Source: Patulibacter defluvii
GTDB lineage: Bacteria > Actinomycetota > Thermoleophilia > Solirubrobacterales > Solirubrobacteraceae
Assembly (NCBI RefSeq): GCF_034096925.1
Contig: NZ_JAWZSQ010000022.1
Span: 1 to 64,000, forward strand
Direction: 5' to 3'
Length of the DNA: 64,000 nt
The translations under genes and the position numbers were made by a program. Shown here piece by piece: positions 1 to 8,288 of this stretch (the first letter of the stretch is position 1; each line of letters starts with the position of its first letter). The notes below the pieces were generated by a model that saw only the letters and a program-made list of their open reading frames with translations, ran no database searches and was not told the origin of the DNA.

Positions 1-929
1 CCGCTGGACGCGCCGCGGCCGCCGCCGGAGCCCGCGCCGCCGCCGCTGCCGCTCTCCGAGGACCCCGTGGCGCCGCCGCTCCCGCTGCCGCCGCCGGAGC
101 CGCTGCCGCCGCCGGAGCCGGTCGCGCCGGAACCGCCGCCGGAGGAGCCGCTCCCGCCGCTCGACCCCGACCCCGACCCTCCGGAGCCGCTGCCAGCACC
201 CGTCGACCCGGACCCGGTCCCGGAGCCGGAGCCCGACCCGGTCGTCCCGCTCCCGGTCGCGCCGCCCGCCCCCGTGCCCGACCCCGACTCCGCGTCGCCC
301 GCGTCACCGTCGCCGCTGCCCGGCGTCGTCGTGGTCGTGGTGGTGGCGCGCAGCGCGGCCGGGACCAGCGCCGGCCCCGCCCCACCGCGCACGGCGACCG
401 TCGCGACGCCGCCGCCCGCGACCGACGTCAGCGCCGGCCCCGCCCCAGCGCGCGCGACGACCGTCGCGACGCCGGCGCTCCCGCCGTCCCCGACCGACGC
501 CAGCGCCGTCGTGCCCCCGGTCGCGCCGGTGGCCGACGCGGTCGTCCCGCTGCCCTCGGCGCTGGCCAGCTGGTCCTTGGCGGTGGCCAGGGCGGCCTTC
601 GCCTGGGCCAGCGCCACCCGCTGGCTGGCGTCGTCGATCCGGGCCAGCAGCTCGCCGGCGGAGACGTGCTCGCCCTCGCGGACGTAGATCTCGCGGACCC
701 GGCCGCTGGTCTGGAAGTCCAGGTCGACCTGGTGGGCCGGCTGCAGGTTGCCGGTGCCGGAGACGGTCGACTGGACGACCCCACGGCGGACGGTCACGAC
801 CCGCTCGCGGGCCCCGTCGGCGGAGTCGGCCGGCCCGACCACGATCACCGCGACGACCACCAGCGCCGTCGCCAGCAGGGCGAGGGCGATCGTCGACGGC
901 GAGCGGCGCAGGTCGTGCAGGCGGGTCAT
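1..929 (-). CDS. HlyD/membrane-fusion family periplasmic adaptor, C-terminus beyond window
   Basis: Reads leftwards from ATG 927-929 with no stop before the window edge, so at least 309 residues are present and the C-terminus is missing. A single membrane segment lies at about residues 12-34. It is followed by a biotinyl-lipoyl-like domain (residues about 45-95, with 'VREGEHVSAGELLARIDD') and the start of a helical hairpin ('QRVALAQAKAALATAKDQL'). This is the architecture of the adaptor subunit of tripartite ABC or RND exporters, which bridges the inner-membrane pump to the outside. From about residue 125 the hairpin gives way to more than 170 residues of Ser/Gly/Thr-rich low complexity, which is unusual for the family. 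Pump genes would be expected to the left, outside the window. Family assignment is firm; substrate is unknown. Confidence 0.8.
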   Translation of the reverse strand, partial: MTRLHDLRRSPSTIALALLATALVVVAVIVVGPADSADGARERVVTVRRGVVQSTVSGTGNLQPAHQVDLDFQTSGRVREIYVREGEHVSAGELLARIDDASQRVALAQAKAALATAKDQLASAEGSGTTASATGATGGTTALASVGDGGSAGVATVVARAGAGPALTSVAGGGVATVAVRGGAGPALVPAALRATTTTTTTPGSGDGDAGDAESGSGTGAGGATGSGTTGSGSGSGTGSGSTGAGSGSGGSGSGSSGGSGSSGGGSGATGSGGGSGSGGGSGSGGATGSSESGSGGGAGSGGGRGASS

Positions 930-1069
930 GGCTCCGGGGGTCGAAGGACATCGACCGCGACCCCCGTCCCCCCGGACGGTGCGCGGCCGACGGCCAGCAC
1001 GGTGCCAGCCCCGTCACAGAGGACCGTAAGAGCGGGACGGGTGGGCGCCGCGCCCACCCGCCCCGACCG

Positions 1070-3838
1070 TCACTTGCGCTTCTTCTTGGTCGTCTTCTTC
1101 TTGCAGGGCAGCCCGATCTTCGGACGGCTCGTGCGCTTGGCCCCGTTGTGCGCCTCGATCCGCACGCTGCCCCGTAGCGTCCCCGAGCGGCAGAGGTTGC
1201 GGGTGTTGGCGATGATCCCGCGGCGACCGGAGTTGATCGTCAGCGTGAACTTCGTCATCGGCGCGTCCGGCAGCGACGGGAAGGTCGTCACCAGCCGGTT
1301 GCGGCTGAGGGCCGACATCGCCCGGACGTAGATCGTCGCCTCGCCGCGCAGCGGGGCGAACAGGTGCGGCAGCGTCTTCACGCGGGCGCCGGTCTTCGGA
1401 TCGGTGCGCATGCCCTTGACGAAGTAGACCGGGCCCCGCAGCCGCTTGGCCAGGATCGGCGTCTCGGCGCTGGCGGAGCCGACGATCGAGTCCTTCGGGC
1501 AGGCGTCGCGCTGGGCGTCGTCGTACTCGCAGAGCTTCTTCGCGTTGCTCGCGGCGAGCGAGACCGCCGTCGGCAGCGCGACGCTGGTCGAGCGGATCGC
1601 CGCCTGGTTGTCGGGCTGGGTGACGATCGCCGTGACGCCGGTGTGCTGCAGCCGCTTGGCCTGCTTGCGACCGCTGAACCGGAGGGCGATCTTGGGCGTG
1701 AACCGCAGCGCCTTGCAGTCGCCGAAGGCCAGGTCGGCGGCCCGCTGGACGCTGGCGCCGTCGATCCCGCCGAGCGTCGCCCGCACCGGCGCGGTGCTGC
1801 ACGACGTCGGGTTGCGCACGAACCGCGGCCGGTCGACGGCGAGCTGCAGCTGCCGCAGCCGCAGCGGGATGCCCTCGACGATCTGGGGCAGCGGATCGCT
1901 CTCGACGATCACGTGGGCGTCGTTCGGATCGATCCCGATCGACTGGCGGACGACGACGGTGCCGAGGTCGTAGGGGCCGGCGATCGCGCGGATCATCGTG
2001 ACCATGCCGAAGGCCTGGCCGCGGTAGCCGTCGGTCAGGTAGACGGGGCCGGAGAGCGGGTACGGCGCGGGGCCGGGCCCGGCCTGGACCGAGGCGGTGC
2101 CGATCCGGCTGGTCTCGGGACAGGCCTGCTGCGCGATCTGGGCCGCGCCGCAGCGGGGAACGCCCTTGATCTTGGCCAGCAGCCCGGGCGGCAGGTCGAC
2201 CCGCACGCGGCTGAGGAACGGCTGGCCATCGCCGCGCGTGAAGCCGACGGTGAGCGGGGCGTAGGCGCCGGCCTTGGCCGAGCCGGTGGCGGCGCCGAGG
2301 GTCGGGGCGAAGGGCTCGTCGCAGCCGCCGACGGTGAAGCCCGCGGTGGCGTCGACGGTAGCGCCGGACCAGCCGCCGTAGCGGACGCTGCCGGTGGCGG
2401 CGCCGCAGTTCTGCGGGCTGGCCACGATCGCCCGCGGACCGCCGTCGAAGCTCAGGTCGAAGGCGGTGAAGGGCAGCTGCGGGTTGTGGTCGAAGACCGT
2501 CGTCAGCTGGCCGGTGGCCGGGTCGGGCTGGACGCTGCCGACCAGCCGCAGGCTGATCCCGCGGCCGTTCGCGACCAGCAGCAGCCTGTAGCGGTCGCCC
2601 GGCTTCGGATCGCCGGCGTAGAGCGTGCCGACGAGCGGGTCGGGCAGCAGCGGCGTGGTGATCTGCGCCGTGCCGACCTTCGAGGCGGCGGGGCAGGCGA
2701 TCGGGTTGTGGGTGCCGCGACCGAACTGCGCGTCGGAGCAGGTCTCCAGCCCGTTGGCGCCCGAGGGGCTGAGGGTGGTGCCGGGCGGCAGGGTCACGGC
2801 GACCCGGTCGACGTGCGCCGAGCCGCGGACCGCGGTCGAGGTCGACTGCGGGACGCGGAGGCCGACGGTCAGCGGCAGCGGCTCGTCGTTGCCGACGTTG
2901 CCGGGACCGAAGACGGCGGTCGGCGCGAACGGCACGCCGGCGCAGTCGAGGGCACCGTAGGGGGTGTCGAAGCTGGCGTTCCGCTCCTCGCCGGCGTAGG
3001 AGATGGTCTTCAGCCGGGTGGTCAGCGGGCCGGCGCAGCGGGTCGGGTTGGTGAGGAAGGGGGTGATCTTGTTGGGGACGACCTTCCCGCCGTTCTTGCA
3101 GGGCCCGCCGTCGAGGGCGATCGCCGCCTTCACCAGAAGGTTGTCGGAGTACGTGCACGACTCGCCGCGCTCGCCGTCGTGGGCTGTCAGGCCCGGCGTG
3201 CCCCAGAACGAGAGCTTCGACCGCACCACCGCTGGATCGGTCGGCAGGTTGCTGATGGTGAAGAAGAGCCCACCGTCGGTCGTGTCGCGCATCCCGCCGA
3301 CGATCTGCACCGGCGACGTATCGCCCGTCGCCTGGCTCGCAGCCGGTGCCGACTTCGGGTTGAACGCGAACCGCGCGACCTGATCGTTGCCGATCGTCAT
3401 GTTGTAGAGCGGGAGCTTCAACTGCAGCGTCTGTGGGCCGAGGATGGTCGACGCGCGAACCGTCAGCTCCTGCGTCCCGATCTGCGACGCGACCGGGCAG
3501 CTCTGCGCGCCCAACTGCGCATCGGTGCAGCGCGCGAACGCCTCGGGGTTGGGCACGAGGCCCGGCGGGATGTCGACCCGGATGTCCTTCGTGTTGCCGA
3601 CCGGCGCCCCGCTGCCGTCGGCATCGAAGGTGAAGTCGACGATGCCGGCGTAGGGATGCTCGCCGGCCAGATCGGCATAGGTCGTGCCGTCCGGGCGGAC
3701 GACGGTGCCGGTGAACTCCTTGATGCCGTAGGCCCCCGCGGCAGAAGCCTGGACCAGGCTCGCGGTGAGGACGACGACGGCGGCCAGCAGCCACCGCGAA
3801 AAGGACCAGCGCCCGGCGCGGGATGAGACGTTCGACAC
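1070..3838 (-). CDS. large secreted Cys-Pro repeat protein of unknown function
   Basis: A 922-residue protein, starting at GTG 3836-3838, which has a GGAGAG ribosome site just upstream; an in-frame upstream start at 3898 adds 20 residues ahead of the signal peptide and is less likely. A signal peptide spans about residues 14-36. At least four copies of a motif of the form C-x(7-13)-CP-x2-S-x-[IV]-G are visible, near residues 104-121, 367-389, 563-580 and 790-810. Examples are 'CTDAQLGAQSCPVASQIG' and 'CGAAQIAQQACPETSRIG'. Most are followed by a short 'L.G.[VL]Y' strand. Paired cysteines suggest disulphides in an exported protein. The last residues are Lys-rich (KKKTTKKKRK). I do not recognise a characterised family; similar proteins seem common in Solirubrobacterales. 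It stands alone, not in an operon. Confidence 0.8.
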   Translation of the reverse strand: MSNVSSRAGRWSFSRWLLAAVVVLTASLVQASAAGAYGIKEFTGTVVRPDGTTYADLAGEHPYAGIVDFTFDADGSGAPVGNTKDIRVDIPPGLVPNPEAFARCTDAQLGAQSCPVASQIGTQELTVRASTILGPQTLQLKLPLYNMTIGNDQVARFAFNPKSAPAASQATGDTSPVQIVGGMRDTTDGGLFFTISNLPTDPAVVRSKLSFWGTPGLTAHDGERGESCTYSDNLLVKAAIALDGGPCKNGGKVVPNKITPFLTNPTRCAGPLTTRLKTISYAGEERNASFDTPYGALDCAGVPFAPTAVFGPGNVGNDEPLPLTVGLRVPQSTSTAVRGSAHVDRVAVTLPPGTTLSPSGANGLETCSDAQFGRGTHNPIACPAASKVGTAQITTPLLPDPLVGTLYAGDPKPGDRYRLLLVANGRGISLRLVGSVQPDPATGQLTTVFDHNPQLPFTAFDLSFDGGPRAIVASPQNCGAATGSVRYGGWSGATVDATAGFTVGGCDEPFAPTLGAATGSAKAGAYAPLTVGFTRGDGQPFLSRVRVDLPPGLLAKIKGVPRCGAAQIAQQACPETSRIGTASVQAGPGPAPYPLSGPVYLTDGYRGQAFGMVTMIRAIAGPYDLGTVVVRQSIGIDPNDAHVIVESDPLPQIVEGIPLRLRQLQLAVDRPRFVRNPTSCSTAPVRATLGGIDGASVQRAADLAFGDCKALRFTPKIALRFSGRKQAKRLQHTGVTAIVTQPDNQAAIRSTSVALPTAVSLAASNAKKLCEYDDAQRDACPKDSIVGSASAETPILAKRLRGPVYFVKGMRTDPKTGARVKTLPHLFAPLRGEATIYVRAMSALSRNRLVTTFPSLPDAPMTKFTLTINSGRRGIIANTRNLCRSGTLRGSVRIEAHNGAKRTSRPKIGLPCKKKTTKKKRK

Positions 3839-3988
3839 GCAGCTCTCCTCTGCTGCCGTTCCGCGACCGGCCCCTCCCTGAGGCCGTGGGGGATCCACGA
3901 AGCGGCGGCGACACCGTACGCCTCCGAGACGGCCCCGTCCACGGAACTCGTCAAACGTACGGGAATGGGGACGGCTGCCGGCTGCCGC

Positions 3989-4495
3989 TCAGGCGCGATC
4001 CGGGTGCGGGTTCCCGGGACCGGGACCGCGACCGGCCCGCCACAGACGCCACGCCCGTCGGCCGGTGCGCAGCCCCGGAACGACGACGTACAGCACCATC
4101 CCGGCACTGAGGGCGACGAAGGCCGCCGTCCGGCACCCGCCGTGGTCGCTGACCACGTAGGCCTCGACGACGAAGCCGTAGGAGGCCAGCGCGAGGAGCC
4201 CGCTCCAGAACGTCTTCTCGGCGTCGCCCCACCACCGTTCGAGGTCGGCGTCCTCCGGATCGCCCTCCTGCCCCTTCGCGACGGTCGGCTCCTCGACCGC
4301 CAGCCGGCCCGCCGCCGCCTCGGTCGCCAGCAGGACCAGGCGCAGCAGGATCACCGCCCCGAGCACGGCCGCAGCGGCGACGCGCAGCGCGCTGACCCCA
4401 CGGTCCGAGAGGTCGTAGAGCAGCCCGGCCAGGATCAGCGGCATCCACCACTGGTCCCGCAGCTCGCGCCCGACCGCGCGCACCGCCGCGGTCAT
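3989..4495 (-). CDS. small integral membrane protein
   Basis: A 168-residue protein starting at ATG 4493-4495, which overlaps the stop of the upstream gene by four bases (ATGA), so the two are probably translationally coupled. The sequence shows about four hydrophobic segments (residues about 17-30, 35-58, 95-112 and 120-140) separated by an acidic loop rich in Glu/Asp. The C-terminal tail is Arg-rich. No known family motif was recognised. A longer in-frame reading to 4762 exists but lacks protein-like sequence in its extra part. Function unknown. Confidence 0.6.
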   Translation of the reverse strand: MTAAVRAVGRELRDQWWMPLILAGLLYDLSDRGVSALRVAAAAVLGAVILLRLVLLATEAAAGRLAVEEPTVAKGQEGDPEDADLERWWGDAEKTFWSGLLALASYGFVVEAYVVSDHGGCRTAAFVALSAGMVLYVVVPGLRTGRRAWRLWRAGRGPGPGNPHPDRA

Positions 4496-4785
4496 CCGAC
4501 CGCGCCGTCCCGTCCCTCGCCCGGCGCCCCCGCGTCCGGCCCCTCGGCGTCCACCCGTCGCCCGATCCGGCGCAGCTCGCCGCGCCGCTCCCAGACCATC
4601 ATCGCCATCACCACCAGCAGCGCCCACACCGACCACCGGTACGGCTGGGCACGGTCCATCCAGACCAGCACCTGTCCAACCGCCCCCAAGCCGAGCACCG
4701 CCAGCGGCAGCAGCAGACCGAACGACGGGAACGAGCGTCCCCTCAGCACCACGAGCTGCCACCGCCCCCGCAGGCCACCCCGCAC
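4492..4785 (-). CDS. small membrane protein, partner of downstream gene
   Basis: A 97-residue protein with GTG start at 4785. Two hydrophobic segments (residues about 20-42 and 48-64) flank a short loop, and the C-terminal third is hydrophilic and Gly/Glu-rich. Its stop overlaps the ATG of the next gene, so the two form a minimal operon of membrane proteins. An ATG two bases upstream is in another frame. No family recognised; the pairing is the only clue to function. Confidence 0.5.
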   Translation of the reverse strand: MRGGLRGRWQLVVLRGRSFPSFGLLLPLAVLGLGAVGQVLVWMDRAQPYRWSVWALLVVMAMMVWERRGELRRIGRRVDAEGPDAGAPGEGRDGAVG

Positions 4786-4795
4786 ATCGCGCCCC

Positions 4796-5524
4796 CTACC
4801 CCGCCGCCCGCCACTGCAACGCCCCCAGCACGATCAGCCGCATCTGCTGCTCGGCCGTGGTGCGGATCTCGTCCTCGACCTCGGGGCGGTCGAGCGGGGC
4901 GTCGAGGATCGCCTCGACCGCCGAGACCATCATCGAGACGATCAGGCTGGCGATCATCTGGAGGTCGGCGGTCGGCAGGTCGCGCAGCACCGGGTAGCGC
5001 GCCAGGTCGGTGGCCAGCTCGCTGGAGAACAGCCGGATCTCGTGGCGGATCGCGGTGCGCAGCGCCGCGCTGCCCCCCGAGCGCTCGCGGGCGATGAAGC
5101 GGAAGTGCGCCCGGTGCTCGTGGACGTGGCGGACGAGGATCGCGACCGAGGCCCGGATCTCGTCGCCGGGCGCCGCGACCTCGGACCGTCCGGCCCGCAG
5201 CATCTCGCGCAGGGACCGGAACGACTCGTCGACGAGGACCAGGCCCAGGTCCTCCATCGACTCGAAGTGGCGGTAGAACGCGGTCGGCGTGATCCCCGCC
5301 TCGCGCGCGACCTCGCGCAGGCTGAGGGCCCCGAAGCTGTGGTCCTCCAGCCGCTCGAGGGTCGCGTCGAGCAGCGCCTGGCGCGTCCGCTGCTTGCGCT
5401 CCTGGCGCGTCAGGCTCTCGTCCGCCTCGTGGGGAACCAGCTCTCCCCGGGACGAGCGCGAGCGCCCGTGGCCGCTGCTCGACCGTCCCCCGCGGGATCT
5501 CGGTGTGCGCGATGTCACCGACAT
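4796..5524 (-). CDS. TetR-family regulator, probably of the divergent desaturase genes
   Basis: A 242-residue protein from ATG 5522-5524 (a GTG at 5575 in frame would add 17 residues). A Ser/Arg-rich tail of about 35 residues precedes a clear TetR N-terminal helix-turn-helix (residues about 40-95: 'TRQALLDATLERL', 'LREVAREAGITPTAFYRHF'). The rest is an all-helical ligand domain. It is divergent from the reductase and desaturase genes, and a 31-bp palindrome lies between them. In other bacteria TetR proteins such as DesT and FabR sense fatty acyl-CoA or lipid state and control desaturation; the same role here is inferred from context. The palindrome lies 46-76 bases upstream of this gene, so it may also control itself. 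Confidence 0.88.
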   Translation of the reverse strand: MSVTSRTPRSRGGRSSSGHGRSRSSRGELVPHEADESLTRQERKQRTRQALLDATLERLEDHSFGALSLREVAREAGITPTAFYRHFESMEDLGLVLVDESFRSLREMLRAGRSEVAAPGDEIRASVAILVRHVHEHRAHFRFIARERSGGSAALRTAIRHEIRLFSSELATDLARYPVLRDLPTADLQMIASLIVSMMVSAVEAILDAPLDRPEVEDEIRTTAEQQMRLIVLGALQWRAAG

Positions 5525-5539
5525 CAGAGTACGGATCGC

Positions 5540-5568
5540 TTGACCCGGAGCGAAAGGACGCCTACCTT
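5540..5568 (+). promoter_or_regulatory. predicted sigma-70-type promoter of the reductase/desaturase genes
   Basis: TTGACC at 5540-5545 and TACCTT at 5563-5568 are separated by exactly 17 bases. The -35 matches the consensus at five of six positions. Transcription would start near 5575, inside the palindrome that follows, and give a leader of about 40 bases before ATG 5617. Predicted only. Confidence 0.5.
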
Positions 5569-5569
5569 C

Positions 5570-5600
5570 GTGCACAGTTGTTCACCGAACACTTGTGCAC
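5570..5600. promoter_or_regulatory. 31-bp inverted repeat, probable TetR operator
   Basis: Arms GTGCACAGTTGTTC (5570-5583) and GAACACTTGTGCAC (5587-5600) are separated by ACC. The arms pair at 12 of 14 positions. The site starts two bases after the predicted -10 hexamer, where a bound repressor would block initiation. The size and position fit a TetR dimer or pair of dimers encoded by the adjacent divergent gene. Confidence 0.7.
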
Positions 5601-5616
5601 CGAAACGCATCCGCCG

Positions 5617-6756
5617 ATGACGCCCTCCGCCACCGCCCCGCCCTCCGCCGCCCGCCGCGATCGCCGCCGCGGCCTCACCCAGCGGCTGCTCGACACGCCG
5701 CTGGCCGACGCCCTCGCCGGCCCCCACACGGTCGATCACTACCTGGAGCTGCTGCGCCCGGACTGGGCGGTCAAGCGGATCCGGGGCGAGATCGTCGACG
5801 TCCGCCACCAGAACGCGGACAGCGTCACCCTGACGCTGCGCCCGACCGTCACCTGGCCCGGCTTCCACGCCGGCCAGCACGTCGAGCTGTCGGTCGACAT
5901 CGACGGGGTCCGCCACCGGCGCTGCTACTCGCCCTCCGGTTCGGCGGACACTCGTGCACGGACGGTCGAGCTGACGATCCGCACCCACCCCGAGGGGATC
6001 GTCTCCCAGCACCTCAAGCGCCACGCCCGCGTCGGCGAGTTCGTCGGGCTCTCGCTGCCCCAGGGCGACGACTTCGTCCTCCCTGTCCCCCGCCCCGGCC
6101 GGATCGTCCTGATCAGCGGCGGCAGCGGGATCACGCCCGTGCTCTCGATGCTGCGGACGCTGACCGACGAGGGCTACGCCGGCCAGGTGAGCTTCCTCCA
6201 CTACGTCCGCACCGCCGACGACCTGCTGTACGCCGACGAGCTGGCGGGGATCGAGGCCCGGCACCCGAACGTCACCGTCCTCCGCGCCCACACCCGCGAC
6301 GACCGCGGCGACCTGCGCGGCCACCTCGACCGCGAGCACCTGCGGGCCGCGCTGCCCGAGGACCGCGACGCCGCGGCCTTCGTCTGCGGCCCCGGCGCGC
6401 TGGTCGAGGCGGTCCGCACGATCTGGGCCGAGGACGAGCTGACCACCCCCCTTCGCTACGAGCACTTCGCCCCGCCGGAGCTGCCCGACCTGGATCCCGA
6501 CCAGCTCGGCGAGGTCACCTTCGCCGCCAGTGGGACCACCGTCGAGGCGACCGGCCGGACCCTTCTGCAGCAGGCCGAGGACGCCGGGCTCACCCCCGTC
6601 CACGGCTGCCGGATGGGCATCTGCCGCACCTGCGTCTGCCGGCTGGAGCACGGCCGGGTCCGCAGCACGCTGACCGGCGAGGTCCACGGCGCGCCCGGCG
6701 ACGAGGTCGCGATCTGCGTCTCGGCCCCGGTCGGCGACGTGACGCTCGACCTGTAG
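5617..6756 (+). CDS. flavin/2Fe-2S oxidoreductase, electron donor to desaturase
   Basis: A 379-residue protein. ATG 5617 is preferred because in-frame starts further left fall upstream of the predicted promoter. Three domains are visible: an FAD-binding ferredoxin-reductase barrel (residues about 55-155, flavin motif 'RRCYSPSG' at 101-108), an NAD(P)-binding domain ('ISGGSGITPV' at 166-175, 'CGPG' at 257-260), and a C-terminal plant-type 2Fe-2S domain with Cys331, Cys336, Cys339 and Cys367. This order matches mycobacterial Rv3230c, which passes electrons from NADPH to the stearoyl-CoA desaturase DesA3. The desaturase gene follows 42 bases downstream, giving the same pairing. Confidence 0.92.
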   Translation: MTPSATAPPSAARRDRRRGLTQRLLDTPLADALAGPHTVDHYLELLRPDWAVKRIRGEIVDVRHQNADSVTLTLRPTVTWPGFHAGQHVELSVDIDGVRHRRCYSPSGSADTRARTVELTIRTHPEGIVSQHLKRHARVGEFVGLSLPQGDDFVLPVPRPGRIVLISGGSGITPVLSMLRTLTDEGYAGQVSFLHYVRTADDLLYADELAGIEARHPNVTVLRAHTRDDRGDLRGHLDREHLRAALPEDRDAAAFVCGPGALVEAVRTIWAEDELTTPLRYEHFAPPELPDLDPDQLGEVTFAASGTTVEATGRTLLQQAEDAGLTPVHGCRMGICRTCVCRLEHGRVRSTLTGEVHGAPGDEVAICVSAPVGDVTLDL

Positions 6757-6798
6757 CCGCCACCCCCTTCCCCGCACGCACGACCCCGGAGCATCGCC

Positions 6799-8112
6799 AT
6801 GAGCACGCCCACCGCCACCTTCGTCCCCGCCCTCGACCCGGAGACGCCGCTCTCGCCGAGCGCCCCCGACCGCGAGGCCACCGCCGACCGCGCCGAGCCG
6901 GCCGCCGAGCGCCGCCGGATCGACCCCTCGCGGCGGGTCGCCAACCCGCCGCTGGCCGCCGTCCCCCACCTCTCGCAGGAGGACCTGGACGCCTTCGGCC
7001 GCGAGATGGAGGCGATCCGGGCCAAGCACGTCGCCGACCTCGGCCAGCAGGACGCCGACTACATCCGCGGGATCATCAAGGCCCAGCGGCGGCTGGAGAT
7101 CGGCGGCCGCGTCGCGCTCGAGCTGGGCTTCATCCCGCCGCTGTGGCTGGCCGGCGTCGCCGCCCTCTCCGCGTCGAAGATCCTCGACAACATGGAGATC
7201 GGCCACAACGTCATGCACGGCCAGTACGACTGGATGCAGGACGAGGAGCTGAACGGCCGCACCTTCGAGTGGGACACCGCCTGCCCGGCGGACCAGTGGC
7301 GCCACAGCCACAACTACATGCACCACACCCACACGAACATCGTGGGCAAGGACCGCGACGTCGGCTACGGCATCCTGCGGATGAGCGACGACCAGCCGTG
7401 GGAGCCGTACTTCCTGGGCAACCCGGTCTACGCGTCGCTGCTGGCGCTGCTGTTCGAGTACGGCGTGGCGCTGCACGACCTGGAGACCGAGGACCTGCGC
7501 TACGGCCGCTGGGACATGAAGGCCCGGCTGCCGATGCTGCAGGCGATCTGGCGCAAGGTCCGCAAGCAGGCGGCGAAGGACTACCTGCTGTTCCCGGCGC
7601 TCGCGGGGCCGTTCTTCCCGCTGGTGCTGGCCGGCAACGCCAGCGCCAACGTCGTCCGCAACCTGTGGACGTTCTCGATCATCTTCTGCGGCCACTTCCC
7701 CGACGGCGTCGAGGAGTTCACGGTCGAGGAGACGGAGAACGAGACCCGCGGCGGCTGGTACGTCCGCCAGCTGCTCGGCTCGTCGAACCTGACCGGCGGC
7801 CGCTTCTTCCACATCATGTCGGGGAACCTGAGCTTCCAGATCGAGCACCACCTGTTCCCGGACATCCCCGCCTGGCGCTACGCGGCGATGTCGGAGGAGG
7901 TCCGCGAGGCCTGCGAGCGCTACGGCCTGCAGTACAACGGCGGACCGCTGCCGTACCAGCTGTTCACCGTCGCCCGCAAGATCGTGCGGCTGGCCTGGCC
8001 GACCGGCGAGGAGGCCGACGCCTACGTCGCCGGCGAGCACGGCAACCCGCTGGCGAAGGCCGCCGTGCGGGCCGTGCGCGGCGCCCGGCGGGTCGTCGCG
8101 AAGGTGGCGTAG
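6799..8112 (+). CDS. membrane fatty-acid (acyl-CoA) desaturase, DesA3-like
   Basis: A 437-residue integral membrane di-iron enzyme that would introduce a double bond into an acyl chain at the cytoplasmic membrane. All three histidine boxes are present: 'GHNVMH' (H136, H140), 'HSHNYMHHTH' (H169-H178) and 'QIEHH' (Q348-H351). Hydrophobic stretches flank the first box and lie at about 262-300. The N-terminal 50 residues are Pro/Ala/Glu-rich and probably disordered. GGAG sits 8 bases before ATG 6799. It follows its likely electron donor, and the pair is probably repressed by the divergent TetR protein. Substrate and double-bond position cannot be read from sequence; delta-9 is likely from the DesA3 resemblance. 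Confidence 0.92.
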   Translation: MSTPTATFVPALDPETPLSPSAPDREATADRAEPAAERRRIDPSRRVANPPLAAVPHLSQEDLDAFGREMEAIRAKHVADLGQQDADYIRGIIKAQRRLEIGGRVALELGFIPPLWLAGVAALSASKILDNMEIGHNVMHGQYDWMQDEELNGRTFEWDTACPADQWRHSHNYMHHTHTNIVGKDRDVGYGILRMSDDQPWEPYFLGNPVYASLLALLFEYGVALHDLETEDLRYGRWDMKARLPMLQAIWRKVRKQAAKDYLLFPALAGPFFPLVLAGNASANVVRNLWTFSIIFCGHFPDGVEEFTVEETENETRGGWYVRQLLGSSNLTGGRFFHIMSGNLSFQIEHHLFPDIPAWRYAAMSEEVREACERYGLQYNGGPLPYQLFTVARKIVRLAWPTGEEADAYVAGEHGNPLAKAAVRAVRGARRVVAKVA

Positions 8113-8131
8113 GGCCGCGGCGGGGGGGACC

Positions 8132-8176
8132 ACCGGGGCGCGTTCGGCACCGAGGAGGTGCGAAACGCGCCCCGGT
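8132..8176. repeat. 45-bp perfect palindrome, copy 1
   Basis: ACCGGGGCGCGTT (8132-8144) pairs with AACGCGCCCCGGT (8164-8176), and inside these GCACC pairs with GGTGC around a GAGGA loop. It lies 19 bases after the desaturase stop and could act as a bidirectional terminator. A near-identical copy lies at 9202-9246 in the same orientation, so this is a repeat family and not only a terminator. Confidence 0.75.
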
Positions 8177-8288
8177 CCGGGGGGGGCTCGGGTGGGCGCG
8201 GCGGGGCGCGCGAAGTTGGCACGGGTTCGGGGGTGAGTTGGCGCTGGGCGTTGGCCACCCGTGCTGCGCGAACCGCGACGATCGGGCG

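Noticed and set aside
1364..3826. Long plus-strand open frame of 820 codons antisense to the secreted repeat protein
   Set aside because: Its translation is Arg/Gly/Ala-rich with no domains; the minus strand has a signal peptide, ribosome site and repeats.
5595..8288. Apparent N-terminal 898-codon extension of the AbiEi/DUF559-like protein
   Set aside because: It runs out of frame through the reductase and desaturase genes and reads as Arg/Pro-rich shadow sequence; GTG 8289 is the sensible start.
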